A stretch of DNA of 21,514 nucleotides, from the NCBI GenBank assembly GCA_035691285.1, contig DASSJI010000051.1, positions 1-21,514 of the forward strand, given 5' to 3'. Shown piece after piece: positions 13,721 to 20,993 of this stretch (its first letter is position 1; every line of letters starts with the position of its first letter). The translations under genes were made by a program, and so were the position numbers. The notes beneath the pieces were generated by a model. The model was not told the DNA's origin, did no database searches, and saw only the letters and a program-made list of their open reading frames with translations. The DNA comes from DATFEN01 sp035691285. Lineage in GTDB: Bacteria; Acidobacteriota; Vicinamibacteria; Fen-336.

Positions 13721-15409
13721 TCAGAACCTCGCCGCCGCGAGCTTCACGTCGGCGTTCGCCCACGCCTTCTGGAAGCGCCGCTCGACGGCGGACGCATCCT
13801 TGCCCTGGGCGCGGATCGCCTGGGTGAGGCCGAAGAGCGACCAGCCGTTGTCCGGGTTGCGACGCAGGTCCTCCCAGAAGATCGTCTCGGCTTCGCGGGC
13901 GTAGCCGGCCTCGAGCAGGACCGCGCCGAGCGCCTGACGCACGGGGTAGTGGTACTCGGTGGGCTCGGTGTAGACGAGGCTGTCCTCGAGGCGCACGCCG
14001 CGCTCGAGGTGCGCGATCGCCTGGTCGTAGTCCTTGCGCTTCGCCGCGATGTCCCCCGCCAGCACCTCCGGCGCGACCGCGAGGATCGTGTCGGCGGTGT
14101 TCTGCGAGAAGAGCGGCGCCTTGAGGGCCGGGTCCGCGGCGACCTTGCGCAGCGCGGCCAGCTCGATGTCCGCGTCGGCAAGCTGCCCCTTGGCCGCGAA
14201 GGAGAGGCCGCGGGCGTAGTGCCAGGTCCCCTTCAGGAACAGGTTGTCCGGCGGAGCCGGCTCGCTGAGCATCTCGTCCCACTTGCCGAAGCGGGTGAGC
14301 GCGTAGTAGGGCACCACGCGGAACGCGGCGAGCAGGGGCAGCCCCTTCAAGGCCTCGTCGCTGACCTTCGAGGCGACCTTCCGCGCCGACTCAATCGCCA
14401 TGGCGCTCTTGCCCTCCATCGTGGCCGCGAACCAGAGGAAGTGGACGTTGTGGGGGTAGTACGCCATCGGGTAGATGCCCTGGGCGCGGCACTGGGAGAT
14501 GTAGTCCTCGTCGGCCAGCGCCGCCTTCTGGTTCGAAGCGACGGCGTCGGCATAGCGCCCGACGCGCTGGTAGATGTGCGAGGGCATGTGGACCATGTGG
14601 CCGGCGCCGGGCATGAGCGGCAGCAGCCGGTCGGCGGCGGCCTCGGCGCGCTCCGGGTGGTGAGCCTCCATGAGGTGGATCCAGTAGTGGAGGGCGCCGG
14701 GGTGGTTCGGGCTGCGGTTCAGCACCTTCTGGATGACGCCCTCGGCCTCCACGGTCTCCGGGTAGGGCGCACCGTCGTTCGTCCAGTAGTTCCAGGGACG
14801 CAGGTCCATCAAGGACTCGGCGAAGATTGCCGCGGCGTCGAGATCGTCGGGAAAGCGCCTGGTCACGTCGCGCATGGCGTCGGCGAAGGCCTTGTCGGCG
14901 GCGGCCCGGTCGGCGGCCTTGCCCGTGTAGCGCTTGGCCAGGGCCTCGATGTACGCGCGCTCGCGCGCCGAGGCCTTGCCCTTCAAGGACACGGCCTTCT
15001 GCGCCGCCTCGTACGCTTTGGGCTCGTCGTCGGGGCTCATGGCGACGTTGATGTTCGGGCCGAGCACCAGGGCCTGGCCCCAGTAGGCCATGGCGCAGCT
15101 CGGGTCCAGGCGCGCGGCCTCCTTGAATGCGCGCGCGGCTTCGGCGTGGTTGAAGCCGTAGGCGAGGTTCACCCCCTGGTTGATGAAGAGCTGTGCCTGC
15201 TTCGACTTCGTCGTGACGGGAAACACGTGCTTGCCCAGGTTCTGCAGGCGCGGCGCCAGCTCGCCTTTCGGGCCGGGCGCGTCCGCCTCGGGCGAGTGCT
15301 CGTAGTGCTTGTGGGTGGCCTTCTCGTCGGCGCGGGCTGGTGTCGGGAGCCCAAGGGCCCAGGCAAGCGCCACGCACGTCGGCAAGAGGGAGAGAGAAGA
15401 TCCCTTCAT
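13721..15409 (-). CDS. Secreted TPR protein with conserved histidine-rich motifs, function unknown
   Basis: A 562-residue exported protein. The signal peptide (about 1-27) ends PTPARA before DEKATH. The mature N-terminus carries THKHYEH, followed by helical TPR-like repeats: SKQAQLFINQGVNLAYGFNH (69-88) and EAARAFKEAARLDPSCAMAY (90-109) form the first clear one, and the last lie near the C-terminus (REAETIFWEDLRRNPDNGWS). Between them sit unusual His-bearing signatures: HYWIHLMEAHHPERA (241-255), GHMVHMPSHIYQRVGRY (270-286) and YYPHNVHFLWF (318-328). I recognise this as a widespread environmental TPR family without assigned function. The histidines could bind a metal or cofactor, which is speculation. 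The start ATG 15409 has AAGAGGTG upstream. It follows the outer-membrane barrel gene by 67 bp on the same strand. Confidence 0.82.
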   Translation of the reverse strand: MKGSSLSLLPTCVALAWALGLPTPARADEKATHKHYEHSPEADAPGPKGELAPRLQNLGKHVFPVTTKSKQAQLFINQGVNLAYGFNHAEAARAFKEAARLDPSCAMAYWGQALVLGPNINVAMSPDDEPKAYEAAQKAVSLKGKASARERAYIEALAKRYTGKAADRAAADKAFADAMRDVTRRFPDDLDAAAIFAESLMDLRPWNYWTNDGAPYPETVEAEGVIQKVLNRSPNHPGALHYWIHLMEAHHPERAEAAADRLLPLMPGAGHMVHMPSHIYQRVGRYADAVASNQKAALADEDYISQCRAQGIYPMAYYPHNVHFLWFAATMEGKSAMAIESARKVASKVSDEALKGLPLLAAFRVVPYYALTRFGKWDEMLSEPAPPDNLFLKGTWHYARGLSFAAKGQLADADIELAALRKVAADPALKAPLFSQNTADTILAVAPEVLAGDIAAKRKDYDQAIAHLERGVRLEDSLVYTEPTEYHYPVRQALGAVLLEAGYAREAETIFWEDLRRNPDNGWSLFGLTQAIRAQGKDASAVERRFQKAWANADVKLAAARF

Positions 15410-15476
15410 GATTCACCTCTTCTGATCAGGAATCCGCATGCTGTCACGGCGCGCTCGAGGTGGCAAGCGCCGGCGC

Positions 15477-16106
15477 TCAGAAGGCGAGGATCAGACCCCC
15501 CGTGAAGTCCCACTGCCAGAACGTGGATCCTTCGTAGGCGAAGACGCAGCGCCCGTTCGAGCAGAAGGCGCCCGCGGATCCGCTCACGAACGTCGCGTAG
15601 CCGCGGGCGTCGAAGCGCAGGCCCATGCGCTTGGCCGGGAAGAACTTCAGCCCGCCGCCGATGCTGCCCGAGAAATACGTCTCCGAGTCGAAGCTCTTCG
15701 GCGCAAAGCGCGTCGCGCCCAGGAGGAGCCCGATGTACCACCTCGCGCCGGGGTTCCCGACCTCCTGCAGGACGCCGGCCTGGTAGTACTCCACGGCGAG
15801 ATCGCCGAAGTCCGCCCCCAGGAGCGTCTCCGCCTCCACGTGCGAGTCCTGTCGGCTGTACAGCAGCTCGATCTTGAAGTTGTTGCTCTTGAGGTTGAAG
15901 TCGACCAGGCCGCCGTAACTCAGGCTGTTCTCGATGTCGAAGCCGGGGCCGCCCTCGATGACGCTGAAGCCGCCGCCGGTCCGATAGCCGGCGAAGGGCG
16001 TCAGCTCGACGCGCTCCTCGCCGATCACGGGACCGCCTTGCGCGGCGGCCCGGGCCGCAGCCGCAATGGTCAACAGAAGCGTGAACGCGAGCCGATGGCG
16101 ATTCAT
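15477..16106 (-). CDS. Small outer-membrane beta-barrel protein
   Basis: A 209-residue protein with a signal peptide (MNRHRLAFTLLLTIAAAARA, likely cleaved around residue 22 before QGGP). Alternating strands follow, such as VELTPFAGYRTGGGFSV, LVDFNLKSNNFKIELLYSRQ, RWYIGLLLGATRFA and GGGLKFFPAKRMGLRFDARG, ending FTGGLILAF with a terminal Phe. Size and pattern suit an eight-stranded OmpA/OmpW-like barrel. Two Cys in FCSNGRC (181-187) probably form a disulfide in a surface loop. The start ATG 16106 has CGGAG upstream; a longer frame to 16223 is low-complexity and overlaps the phosphofructokinase gene. The downstream TPR gene may be co-transcribed. Ligand and role are unknown. Confidence 0.75.
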   Translation of the reverse strand: MNRHRLAFTLLLTIAAAARAAAQGGPVIGEERVELTPFAGYRTGGGFSVIEGGPGFDIENSLSYGGLVDFNLKSNNFKIELLYSRQDSHVEAETLLGADFGDLAVEYYQAGVLQEVGNPGARWYIGLLLGATRFAPKSFDSETYFSGSIGGGLKFFPAKRMGLRFDARGYATFVSGSAGAFCSNGRCVFAYEGSTFWQWDFTGGLILAF

Positions 16107-16182
16107 CTCGCTCCGATCCGGCCGCCGAAGAGGTCCGGGCGCGGCCGCGCGGATTCTGCCACAGGTGGGCGCCGCTCCGCCC

Positions 16183-17487
16183 CTACCTCGCCTCGGAGAC
16201 GGCCACGTCGCCGTCGCCGCCAAGGGTCAGGGGCGGCGGCTCCTCCTGGATCAGGTAGCCGAACTCGCCGCGGAACTGGTCGAGGGTGAGGCCCACCGTC
16301 GCCGCGAACTTGGCCAGCTCGTGAGGGTCCTCGAAGTCGTCGCGGCGGAGCCGGATCATGTAGCGGCGCGCGATCGCGTAGCGCGTGGAGTGGATGTCCA
16401 CCAGGCGCACGCGAGCCTTGCCGGTCTGGGGATCGAGGAGCTTCGCGAAGGGGATCGCCACGAAGTGGCCGCCCTGGAGCGAGACCATGGCGGCGTTCCC
16501 GCCGGAGAGCAGGAACTTGGCGGCGCAGTAGCCGAGGTCGCGGGTGTACTCCATGTCGTAGGGAATGGGATCGGCGCAGCGCAGCTCGTAGCCGATGTTC
16601 TTGGCGACGATGGTGGTCTTGAGGCCGAACCCCTTCAGGCGCGCCTGCACCTGCGCCTTCAGGATCTCGCCGATGTTCACCTCGGCGATGCGCACGTTGC
16701 CGTGGGCGTCGCGCTCGACGTCCTCGAGGCGCGCCAGGTCCTCGGAGTCGATGGCGAGGACGAGGCCCTCGGCCAGCACGGCGACGCCGTCCCGCCTTCC
16801 GTAGCTGAGGCGCTTCAGGATCGCGCCGACCAGCGTGTCGACGACGGTCTTCAGCCGGATGCGGCCGCTCCACTCCTCGGGGATCAGGGTCAGGGTGGCG
16901 CCCGCGGACTTGCCGATGCCGAGGGCGAGGTGGCCGGCCTTGCGGCCCATGGCGACGACGAAGTACCAGCGCGAGGTTGTCTTGGCGTCCACCATGAGGT
17001 TCTTCACGATGTCGACGCCGATATGGCGCGCGGTCTGGAAGCCGAAGGTGTCGACCTGCGGAGGCAGGTCGAGATCGTTGTCGATGGTCTTGGGCACGTG
17101 GACGACCTGGATCCGGCCGCCGGCCTTCTCTTCGAGCTTCATCGCGGAGAAGGCGGTGTCGTCGCCGCCGATGGTGATGAGCTGGGAGACGTTCAAGCGC
17201 AGGAGCGAGATGACGGTGTTCTCGAGGTGCTGGGGGTTCTCGGTGGGGTTGGCGCGCGAGATCCCGATGTGGGAGCCCCCGCGGAAGTGGATCCGGCTGA
17301 CGGCCTCGATGGTGAGCGGCGCGACGTGGTCCACGTCGCCGTGCATGATCCACTCGAAGCCGTCGCGCAGACCGACGACCTCCACGCCCTCGAGCACCCC
17401 GCGGATCGTCGCGGCGCTGATGACGCTGTTGATGCCCGGGGCGGGCCCGCCGCCGACGAGGATGGCCAGCTTCTTGGGATGGCTCAT
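16183..17487 (-). CDS. 6-phosphofructokinase, probably pyrophosphate-dependent
   Basis: A 434-residue PFK-family enzyme that phosphorylates fructose 6-phosphate to fructose 1,6-bisphosphate. The phosphoryl-donor loop is GGDDT (107-111) and the catalytic loop is PKTIDND (132-138, base Asp136). ATP enzymes usually have GGDGS and GTIDND. Asp in the first motif and Lys in the second are the recognised signature of PPi-dependent enzymes, whose reaction is reversible. MGRKAGHLALGIG (183-195) is the substrate-binding MGR segment. The N-terminus ILVGGGPAPGINSVI is typical. ATG 17487 is preferred because an AAGGCAGGG stretch stands 8 nt upstream; a GTG two codons earlier (17493) is possible. It is divergent from the propeller gene at 17538. 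Confidence 0.88.
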   Translation of the reverse strand: MSHPKKLAILVGGGPAPGINSVISAATIRGVLEGVEVVGLRDGFEWIMHGDVDHVAPLTIEAVSRIHFRGGSHIGISRANPTENPQHLENTVISLLRLNVSQLITIGGDDTAFSAMKLEEKAGGRIQVVHVPKTIDNDLDLPPQVDTFGFQTARHIGVDIVKNLMVDAKTTSRWYFVVAMGRKAGHLALGIGKSAGATLTLIPEEWSGRIRLKTVVDTLVGAILKRLSYGRRDGVAVLAEGLVLAIDSEDLARLEDVERDAHGNVRIAEVNIGEILKAQVQARLKGFGLKTTIVAKNIGYELRCADPIPYDMEYTRDLGYCAAKFLLSGGNAAMVSLQGGHFVAIPFAKLLDPQTGKARVRLVDIHSTRYAIARRYMIRLRRDDFEDPHELAKFAATVGLTLDQFRGEFGYLIQEEPPPLTLGGDGDVAVSEAR

Positions 17488-17537
17488 GGTCACGGCCCTG
17501 CCTTGGGATCTTACGGCGAATCGGGCGACGATGGCGC

Positions 17538-18485
17538 ATGGACTGTCGCGCTGCCGCCGCCCTCTCCCTCGTGCTCGCGGCCGGAGCGGGATGCGGCCGC
17601 GGGCCGGAGCCGGGACGCGCGGAGCCGAGGCCGGAGGCCGCGGAGCCCGGCGCCGACCGGCTGCGCTGGGACCTCGTCTACGAGCGCACGGTGGAGGGGC
17701 AGCGCGACATCTTCGTCGCGCCGGCCGGGGGTGGGCCGGAGATTCGGCTGACGGACCATCCGGCCGAGGACGGGCTTCCGCGCTGGACGCGCGACGGAGG
17801 CGCCATCCTGTTCTCCTCCGACCGCACCGGGACGCGCCAGCTCTGGGAGATCCCCGCCGCCGGTGGAGCGGCGCGGCGGCTGCGCGCCAACGACTCGGAG
17901 GACTCGGAAGCGGACCCGTCGCCCGACGGCGGGCGCGTCGCGTTCCTGTCGAAGGTCGAGGGACCTCAGGCGCTCTTCGTGCTCGACCGGGCGACAGGCA
18001 GGGCGCGGGCCCTGGTTCGCCACGGCCGCAACATGAAAGGCGGACGCGCCGTCCTCGGGAACCCGCACTTCAGCCCCGACGGGAAGCGGATCGTCTTCTC
18101 GTCGAACGTGAGCTTCGGGCATCAGATCTACGTCGTCGACGTCGCGACCGGTCGGGAGACGCAGGTGTCGCCGGTCACATCGGGCGGCTGCGAGCCGCGC
18201 TTCAGCCCCGACGGGCGCAGGGTCGTCTACGTGAGCCGACGGCTGTGGAAGGTACGCAGCCGCATCGTGGAGCACGACCTGGACAGCGGCCGCGAGCGCG
18301 TCCTGGTTGACTGGGACGCCCTCAACTACGACCCGGCCTACTCGCCCGACGGCAGCGAGCTGGCGCTGGCCTCGACGCGGGAGGGGAAGTACGCGATCTA
18401 CAGGGTGCGGCTCGCGGATGGCCGCGCCTGGCGCGTGACCTCCGGCCCGGGTGAGGCACGCTATCCGGACTACCGGCCCCGCTGA
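17538..18485 (+). CDS. Exported TolB-like beta-propeller (PD40 repeat) protein
   Basis: A 315-residue protein with a hydrophobic N-terminus (AAAALSLVLAAGAGC) that could be a signal peptide. Cys19 might be lipidated, but the preceding residues (GAGC) are a poor lipobox. The rest consists of about five WD40-like PD40 blades, recognisable from repeats such as LPRWTRDGGAILFSSDR, ADPSPDGGRVAFLS, NPHFSPDGKRIVFSSN, EPRFSPDGRRVVYVSR and DPAYSPDGSELALAST. This is the TolB C-terminal type propeller, but the TolB N-terminal domain is absent. Such proteins bind partners in the periplasm; no specific role can be assigned. The start ATG 17538 is 50 bp from the divergent PFK start; an ATG at 17531 is out of frame. 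Confidence 0.8.
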   Translation: MDCRAAAALSLVLAAGAGCGRGPEPGRAEPRPEAAEPGADRLRWDLVYERTVEGQRDIFVAPAGGGPEIRLTDHPAEDGLPRWTRDGGAILFSSDRTGTRQLWEIPAAGGAARRLRANDSEDSEADPSPDGGRVAFLSKVEGPQALFVLDRATGRARALVRHGRNMKGGRAVLGNPHFSPDGKRIVFSSNVSFGHQIYVVDVATGRETQVSPVTSGGCEPRFSPDGRRVVYVSRRLWKVRSRIVEHDLDSGRERVLVDWDALNYDPAYSPDGSELALASTREGKYAIYRVRLADGRAWRVTSGPGEARYPDYRPR

Positions 18486-18541
18486 GCCCGGCGCCGGCTC
18501 GGCTTGCTTGGACACGCACTGAAGGGCACCATGCGTCCCGG

Positions 18542-19384
18542 ATGGCGAACCCCCGCGTCCTCGACTTCAAGGACCATCGACGCGAGCTGGACGCCAACCG
18601 CTACGTCTACGCCGTCGTGTCTCGACGCGCCAGCGGGCTCTCGATCGGCGTCAACCTGAATCCGGACAAGGTGTGCAACTTCGACTGCCCGTATTGTCAG
18701 GTGGACCGAACGACCCCGGGATCGGCCGGGGCGGTCGACGTCGAGGCGCTGAAGGGCGAGCTGGTGACGCTCCTGGACGAGGTCGCCGCCGGGCGGCTCT
18801 GGGAGCGGCCGCCCTTCGACAGCACGGCGCCGGCCCTCAGGAGGGTCGCGGACATCGCGTTCTCCGGGGACGGCGAGCCCACGACGCCGGCGGAGTTCCC
18901 GCAAGCGGCGCGGGCGGCGCGCGCGGCACGTGACTCCCGCGGCCTGTCGATCCCGATTCGCCTCATCACCAACGCCACCATGTTCGACCGCCCCCGGGTG
19001 CGTGCCGCCCTGGCCCTCTTCGACGAGCTCTGGTGCAAGCTGGACGCGGGCACGGAGGGTTACTTCCGCCTGATGGACGGCACGCGCTTTCCGTTCGACC
19101 GGGTCTTGGCCAATCTTCTGGCCGTGGCCCGCGAGCGCCCCATCGTCATCCAGGCCATGTTCCTGGCCTGGGAGGGGCACGGCCCCTCCAGCGAGGAGAT
19201 CGGCGCCTGGGTCGGCCGGCTCGAGGCCATCCGTGACGGCGGGGGAGCGATCGACCTCGTGCAGGTGTACACGGTGGCCAGGCGGCCGGCGGACGCGCGG
19301 GTCGCGGCGCTGGAGCCAGCCGCGGTCGAGGCCATCGCCGCCCGGGCCCGGGAAGCGGGGTTCCGGGCCGAGCCGTACGCCTGA
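18542..19384 (+). CDS. Radical SAM protein, COG0731-like
   Basis: A 280-residue radical SAM enzyme. The 4Fe-4S cluster motif CNFDCPYC supplies Cys45, Cys49 and Cys52, preceded by the typical lead-in SIGVNLNPDKV. The SAM-binding GE motif is FSGDGEPTTP (107-116). Later conserved elements are IRLITNATMFDRPRV, DELWCKLDAGTEGYFRLM and IVIQAMFL. This resembles the COG0731 group of Fe-S oxidoreductases related to the wybutosine enzyme TYW1 but without its flavodoxin part; the bacterial members have no settled substrate. The start ATG 18542 is chosen for frame and family length; no good ribosome site stands at the right distance. It lies 56 bp downstream of the propeller gene. Confidence 0.82.
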   Translation: MANPRVLDFKDHRRELDANRYVYAVVSRRASGLSIGVNLNPDKVCNFDCPYCQVDRTTPGSAGAVDVEALKGELVTLLDEVAAGRLWERPPFDSTAPALRRVADIAFSGDGEPTTPAEFPQAARAARAARDSRGLSIPIRLITNATMFDRPRVRAALALFDELWCKLDAGTEGYFRLMDGTRFPFDRVLANLLAVARERPIVIQAMFLAWEGHGPSSEEIGAWVGRLEAIRDGGGAIDLVQVYTVARRPADARVAALEPAAVEAIAARAREAGFRAEPYA

Positions 19385-19449
19385 GGCGGAGTCGCGGGCC
19401 GGCCTCGGCTGTGAGACACTAACAGTCCGTTTTCCTGGGTCCTGGGCGG

Positions 19450-20709
19450 ATGAGCCAGCCGTCACGACGAATCCTGGTCCTCGACGACGAGCCGCTGAGC
19501 CGTGGGCTGGTCGAGAGCGTCGTGGCGCCCGATGGCTTCGCGGTCCGCGCCACGAGCGATCCGAAGGACGCGGTGGCGTGGGCGCGCCAGAACACCGGCG
19601 GCGTGCTCCTCGTGGACATCATGCTGGGCGCCATGGAGGCCGTGCCGCGCTGGCAGCGCCGGCGCAGCGACCCGCCGGGTGCCGCCGAGGTCGTGCCCGA
19701 CGACGGCTACGCGCTGCTGCGGCCCGTGGACGCCGACCCGAGCCTCGGCCGCTGTCCGGTGGTGGTCCTGCGCGACCCGCGGCAGACGACGGTCTGGGCC
19801 GACCCGCTGCGCTTCGCCGTGATCGGGTACGTCCGGAAGCCCGTGGACGGCGAGGTCCTGATCAAGCGGCTCCGCGACATGTTCTACCAGGAGTCGGCGA
19901 GCGGCCGCCGCTCGGAGCCCACGCCGGGCTTCGACCTGCTCCCGAAGGCGTTGCGCGTCGCCCTCGTCGTGGACGCCGACGCCTCGTTCCGGGCCTTCAT
20001 CCGCGGGCTGCTCGAGCCGGCAGGGTTCACGGTCCTGGACGCTTCAGACGGGGAAGAGGGCCTGGGGCAAGCCAAGGCACGGCGTCCGTGGCTGATCCTG
20101 AGCGAGGCGAACCTGGCCAAGCTGGACGGGTTCGAGTTCTGCCGGCAGGTGCGCCGGCACAGCCTGCTGCGCCACACGCCGTTCGTGTTCATCTCGTCCT
20201 GGGACGACTTCAGCGCCCGCTACCACGGCGTCACGATCGGCGCCGACGACTTCTTTTCCAAGGGCACCCCGTCGTCCGAGATCCTGGTGCGCTTGCAGAT
20301 CCTGCTGAGCCGCTACGCGGACGTGCGCGGACGGCGCAAGACCGATGCGGGCCTCGAGGGCGGTATCGAGCTGATCGGGGCCACGGGGCTCCTGCAGATG
20401 TGCCACATCGGGCGCTTCACAGGCACGTGCACCGTGCGCTCGGGCGAGCGCTGGGTCCAGGTCCGGATGCGCGACGGCGAGATCCTCGGCGCGCGCTCGC
20501 CGCTCAGCGACGGCCAGCAGGCCGTCTTCGAGCTCCTGGCCTGGACGCGAGGGCACTTCGAGTTCGTGGTCGGCGATCCCGGCCCCGGCGAGCCCATCGC
20601 GCGCTTCGACTACCTGCTCCTCGAGGGCTGCCGGCTGCTGGACGAGGCCGACCGGAGCGAGCCCAGCGAGGAGGTCGGCGCCTCGGCCTCGGACGCGCCT
20701 GCGAACTAG
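19450..20709 (+). CDS. Double-receiver protein with C-terminal DUF4388 (PATAN-like) domain
   Basis: A 419-residue cytosolic signalling protein with three parts. Receiver 1 (about 7-145) has LVLDDEP (9-15), candidate phospho-acceptor Asp56 (LLVDIMLG) and Lys130. Asp-to-Lys spacing is 74 residues against the usual 52 or so, implying an insertion of about 22 around 60-85, and the Thr/Ser switch position appears to be Leu or Arg. Receiver 2 (about 168-288) has LVVDADASF, Ser249, Lys271 and LILSEANLAKLDG, in which Glu219 replaces the phospho-acceptor Asp at exactly canonical spacing (52 to Lys, 30 to Ser). Residues about 302-400 resemble DUF4388. There is no DNA-binding domain. It probably acts by protein contact. 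Seven bp separate it from the acylphosphatase gene. Confidence 0.82.
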   Translation: MSQPSRRILVLDDEPLSRGLVESVVAPDGFAVRATSDPKDAVAWARQNTGGVLLVDIMLGAMEAVPRWQRRRSDPPGAAEVVPDDGYALLRPVDADPSLGRCPVVVLRDPRQTTVWADPLRFAVIGYVRKPVDGEVLIKRLRDMFYQESASGRRSEPTPGFDLLPKALRVALVVDADASFRAFIRGLLEPAGFTVLDASDGEEGLGQAKARRPWLILSEANLAKLDGFEFCRQVRRHSLLRHTPFVFISSWDDFSARYHGVTIGADDFFSKGTPSSEILVRLQILLSRYADVRGRRKTDAGLEGGIELIGATGLLQMCHIGRFTGTCTVRSGERWVQVRMRDGEILGARSPLSDGQQAVFELLAWTRGHFEFVVGDPGPGEPIARFDYLLLEGCRLLDEADRSEPSEEVGASASDAPAN

Positions 20710-20716
20710 CCTCGCG

Positions 20717-20983
20717 TTGCCTTCGTATCGCTTCCTCGTCACTGGCCGCGTGCAGGGCGTGGGCTTCCGCTACTTCGCGCGTCAGCGGGCCGACCGGCTG
20801 GGCGTCACCGGGTTCGCACGCAATCTGGCCGACGGCGCCGTCGAGGTGATCGCGGAGGGCGAGAGGGAGGCCCTGGAGGCGTTCGAGGACGCCCTCCGCC
20901 AGGGGCCCTCGTTCGCGGACGTCATGAACGTGGACCGCACCGAGATCCCCCCTCGCGGCGACCGCGGCTTCTACGTCCGCTGA
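20717..20983 (+). CDS. acyP: Acylphosphatase
   Basis: An 88-residue enzyme that hydrolyses acyl phosphates such as acetyl phosphate or 1,3-bisphosphoglycerate. The signature VTGRVQGVGFRYFARQRA (8-25) carries the phosphate-binding loop with catalytic Arg18. GFARNLADGAVEVIAEG (32-48) contains the second catalytic residue Asn36. Length is normal for the family. The start is TTG 20717, giving the expected MPSYRFLVTG opening; there is no ATG or GTG ahead of the signature at a sensible place, and no clear ribosome site, so translation may be coupled to the preceding gene (7-bp gap). It is followed after 10 bp by apt. Confidence 0.92.
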   Translation: MPSYRFLVTGRVQGVGFRYFARQRADRLGVTGFARNLADGAVEVIAEGEREALEAFEDALRQGPSFADVMNVDRTEIPPRGDRGFYVR

Positions 20984-20993
20984 AAGGAACGAA

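Noticed and set aside
17538..17594. Firm lipoprotein call for the propeller protein
   Set aside because: The Cys is preceded by GAG rather than a Leu/Val/Ile at -3, so lipidation is only a possibility.
18531..18544. ATG at 18531 with AAGGG just upstream as the radical SAM start
   Set aside because: It is 11 bp from, and out of frame with, the radical SAM reading frame. The product in that frame has no recognisable motif.
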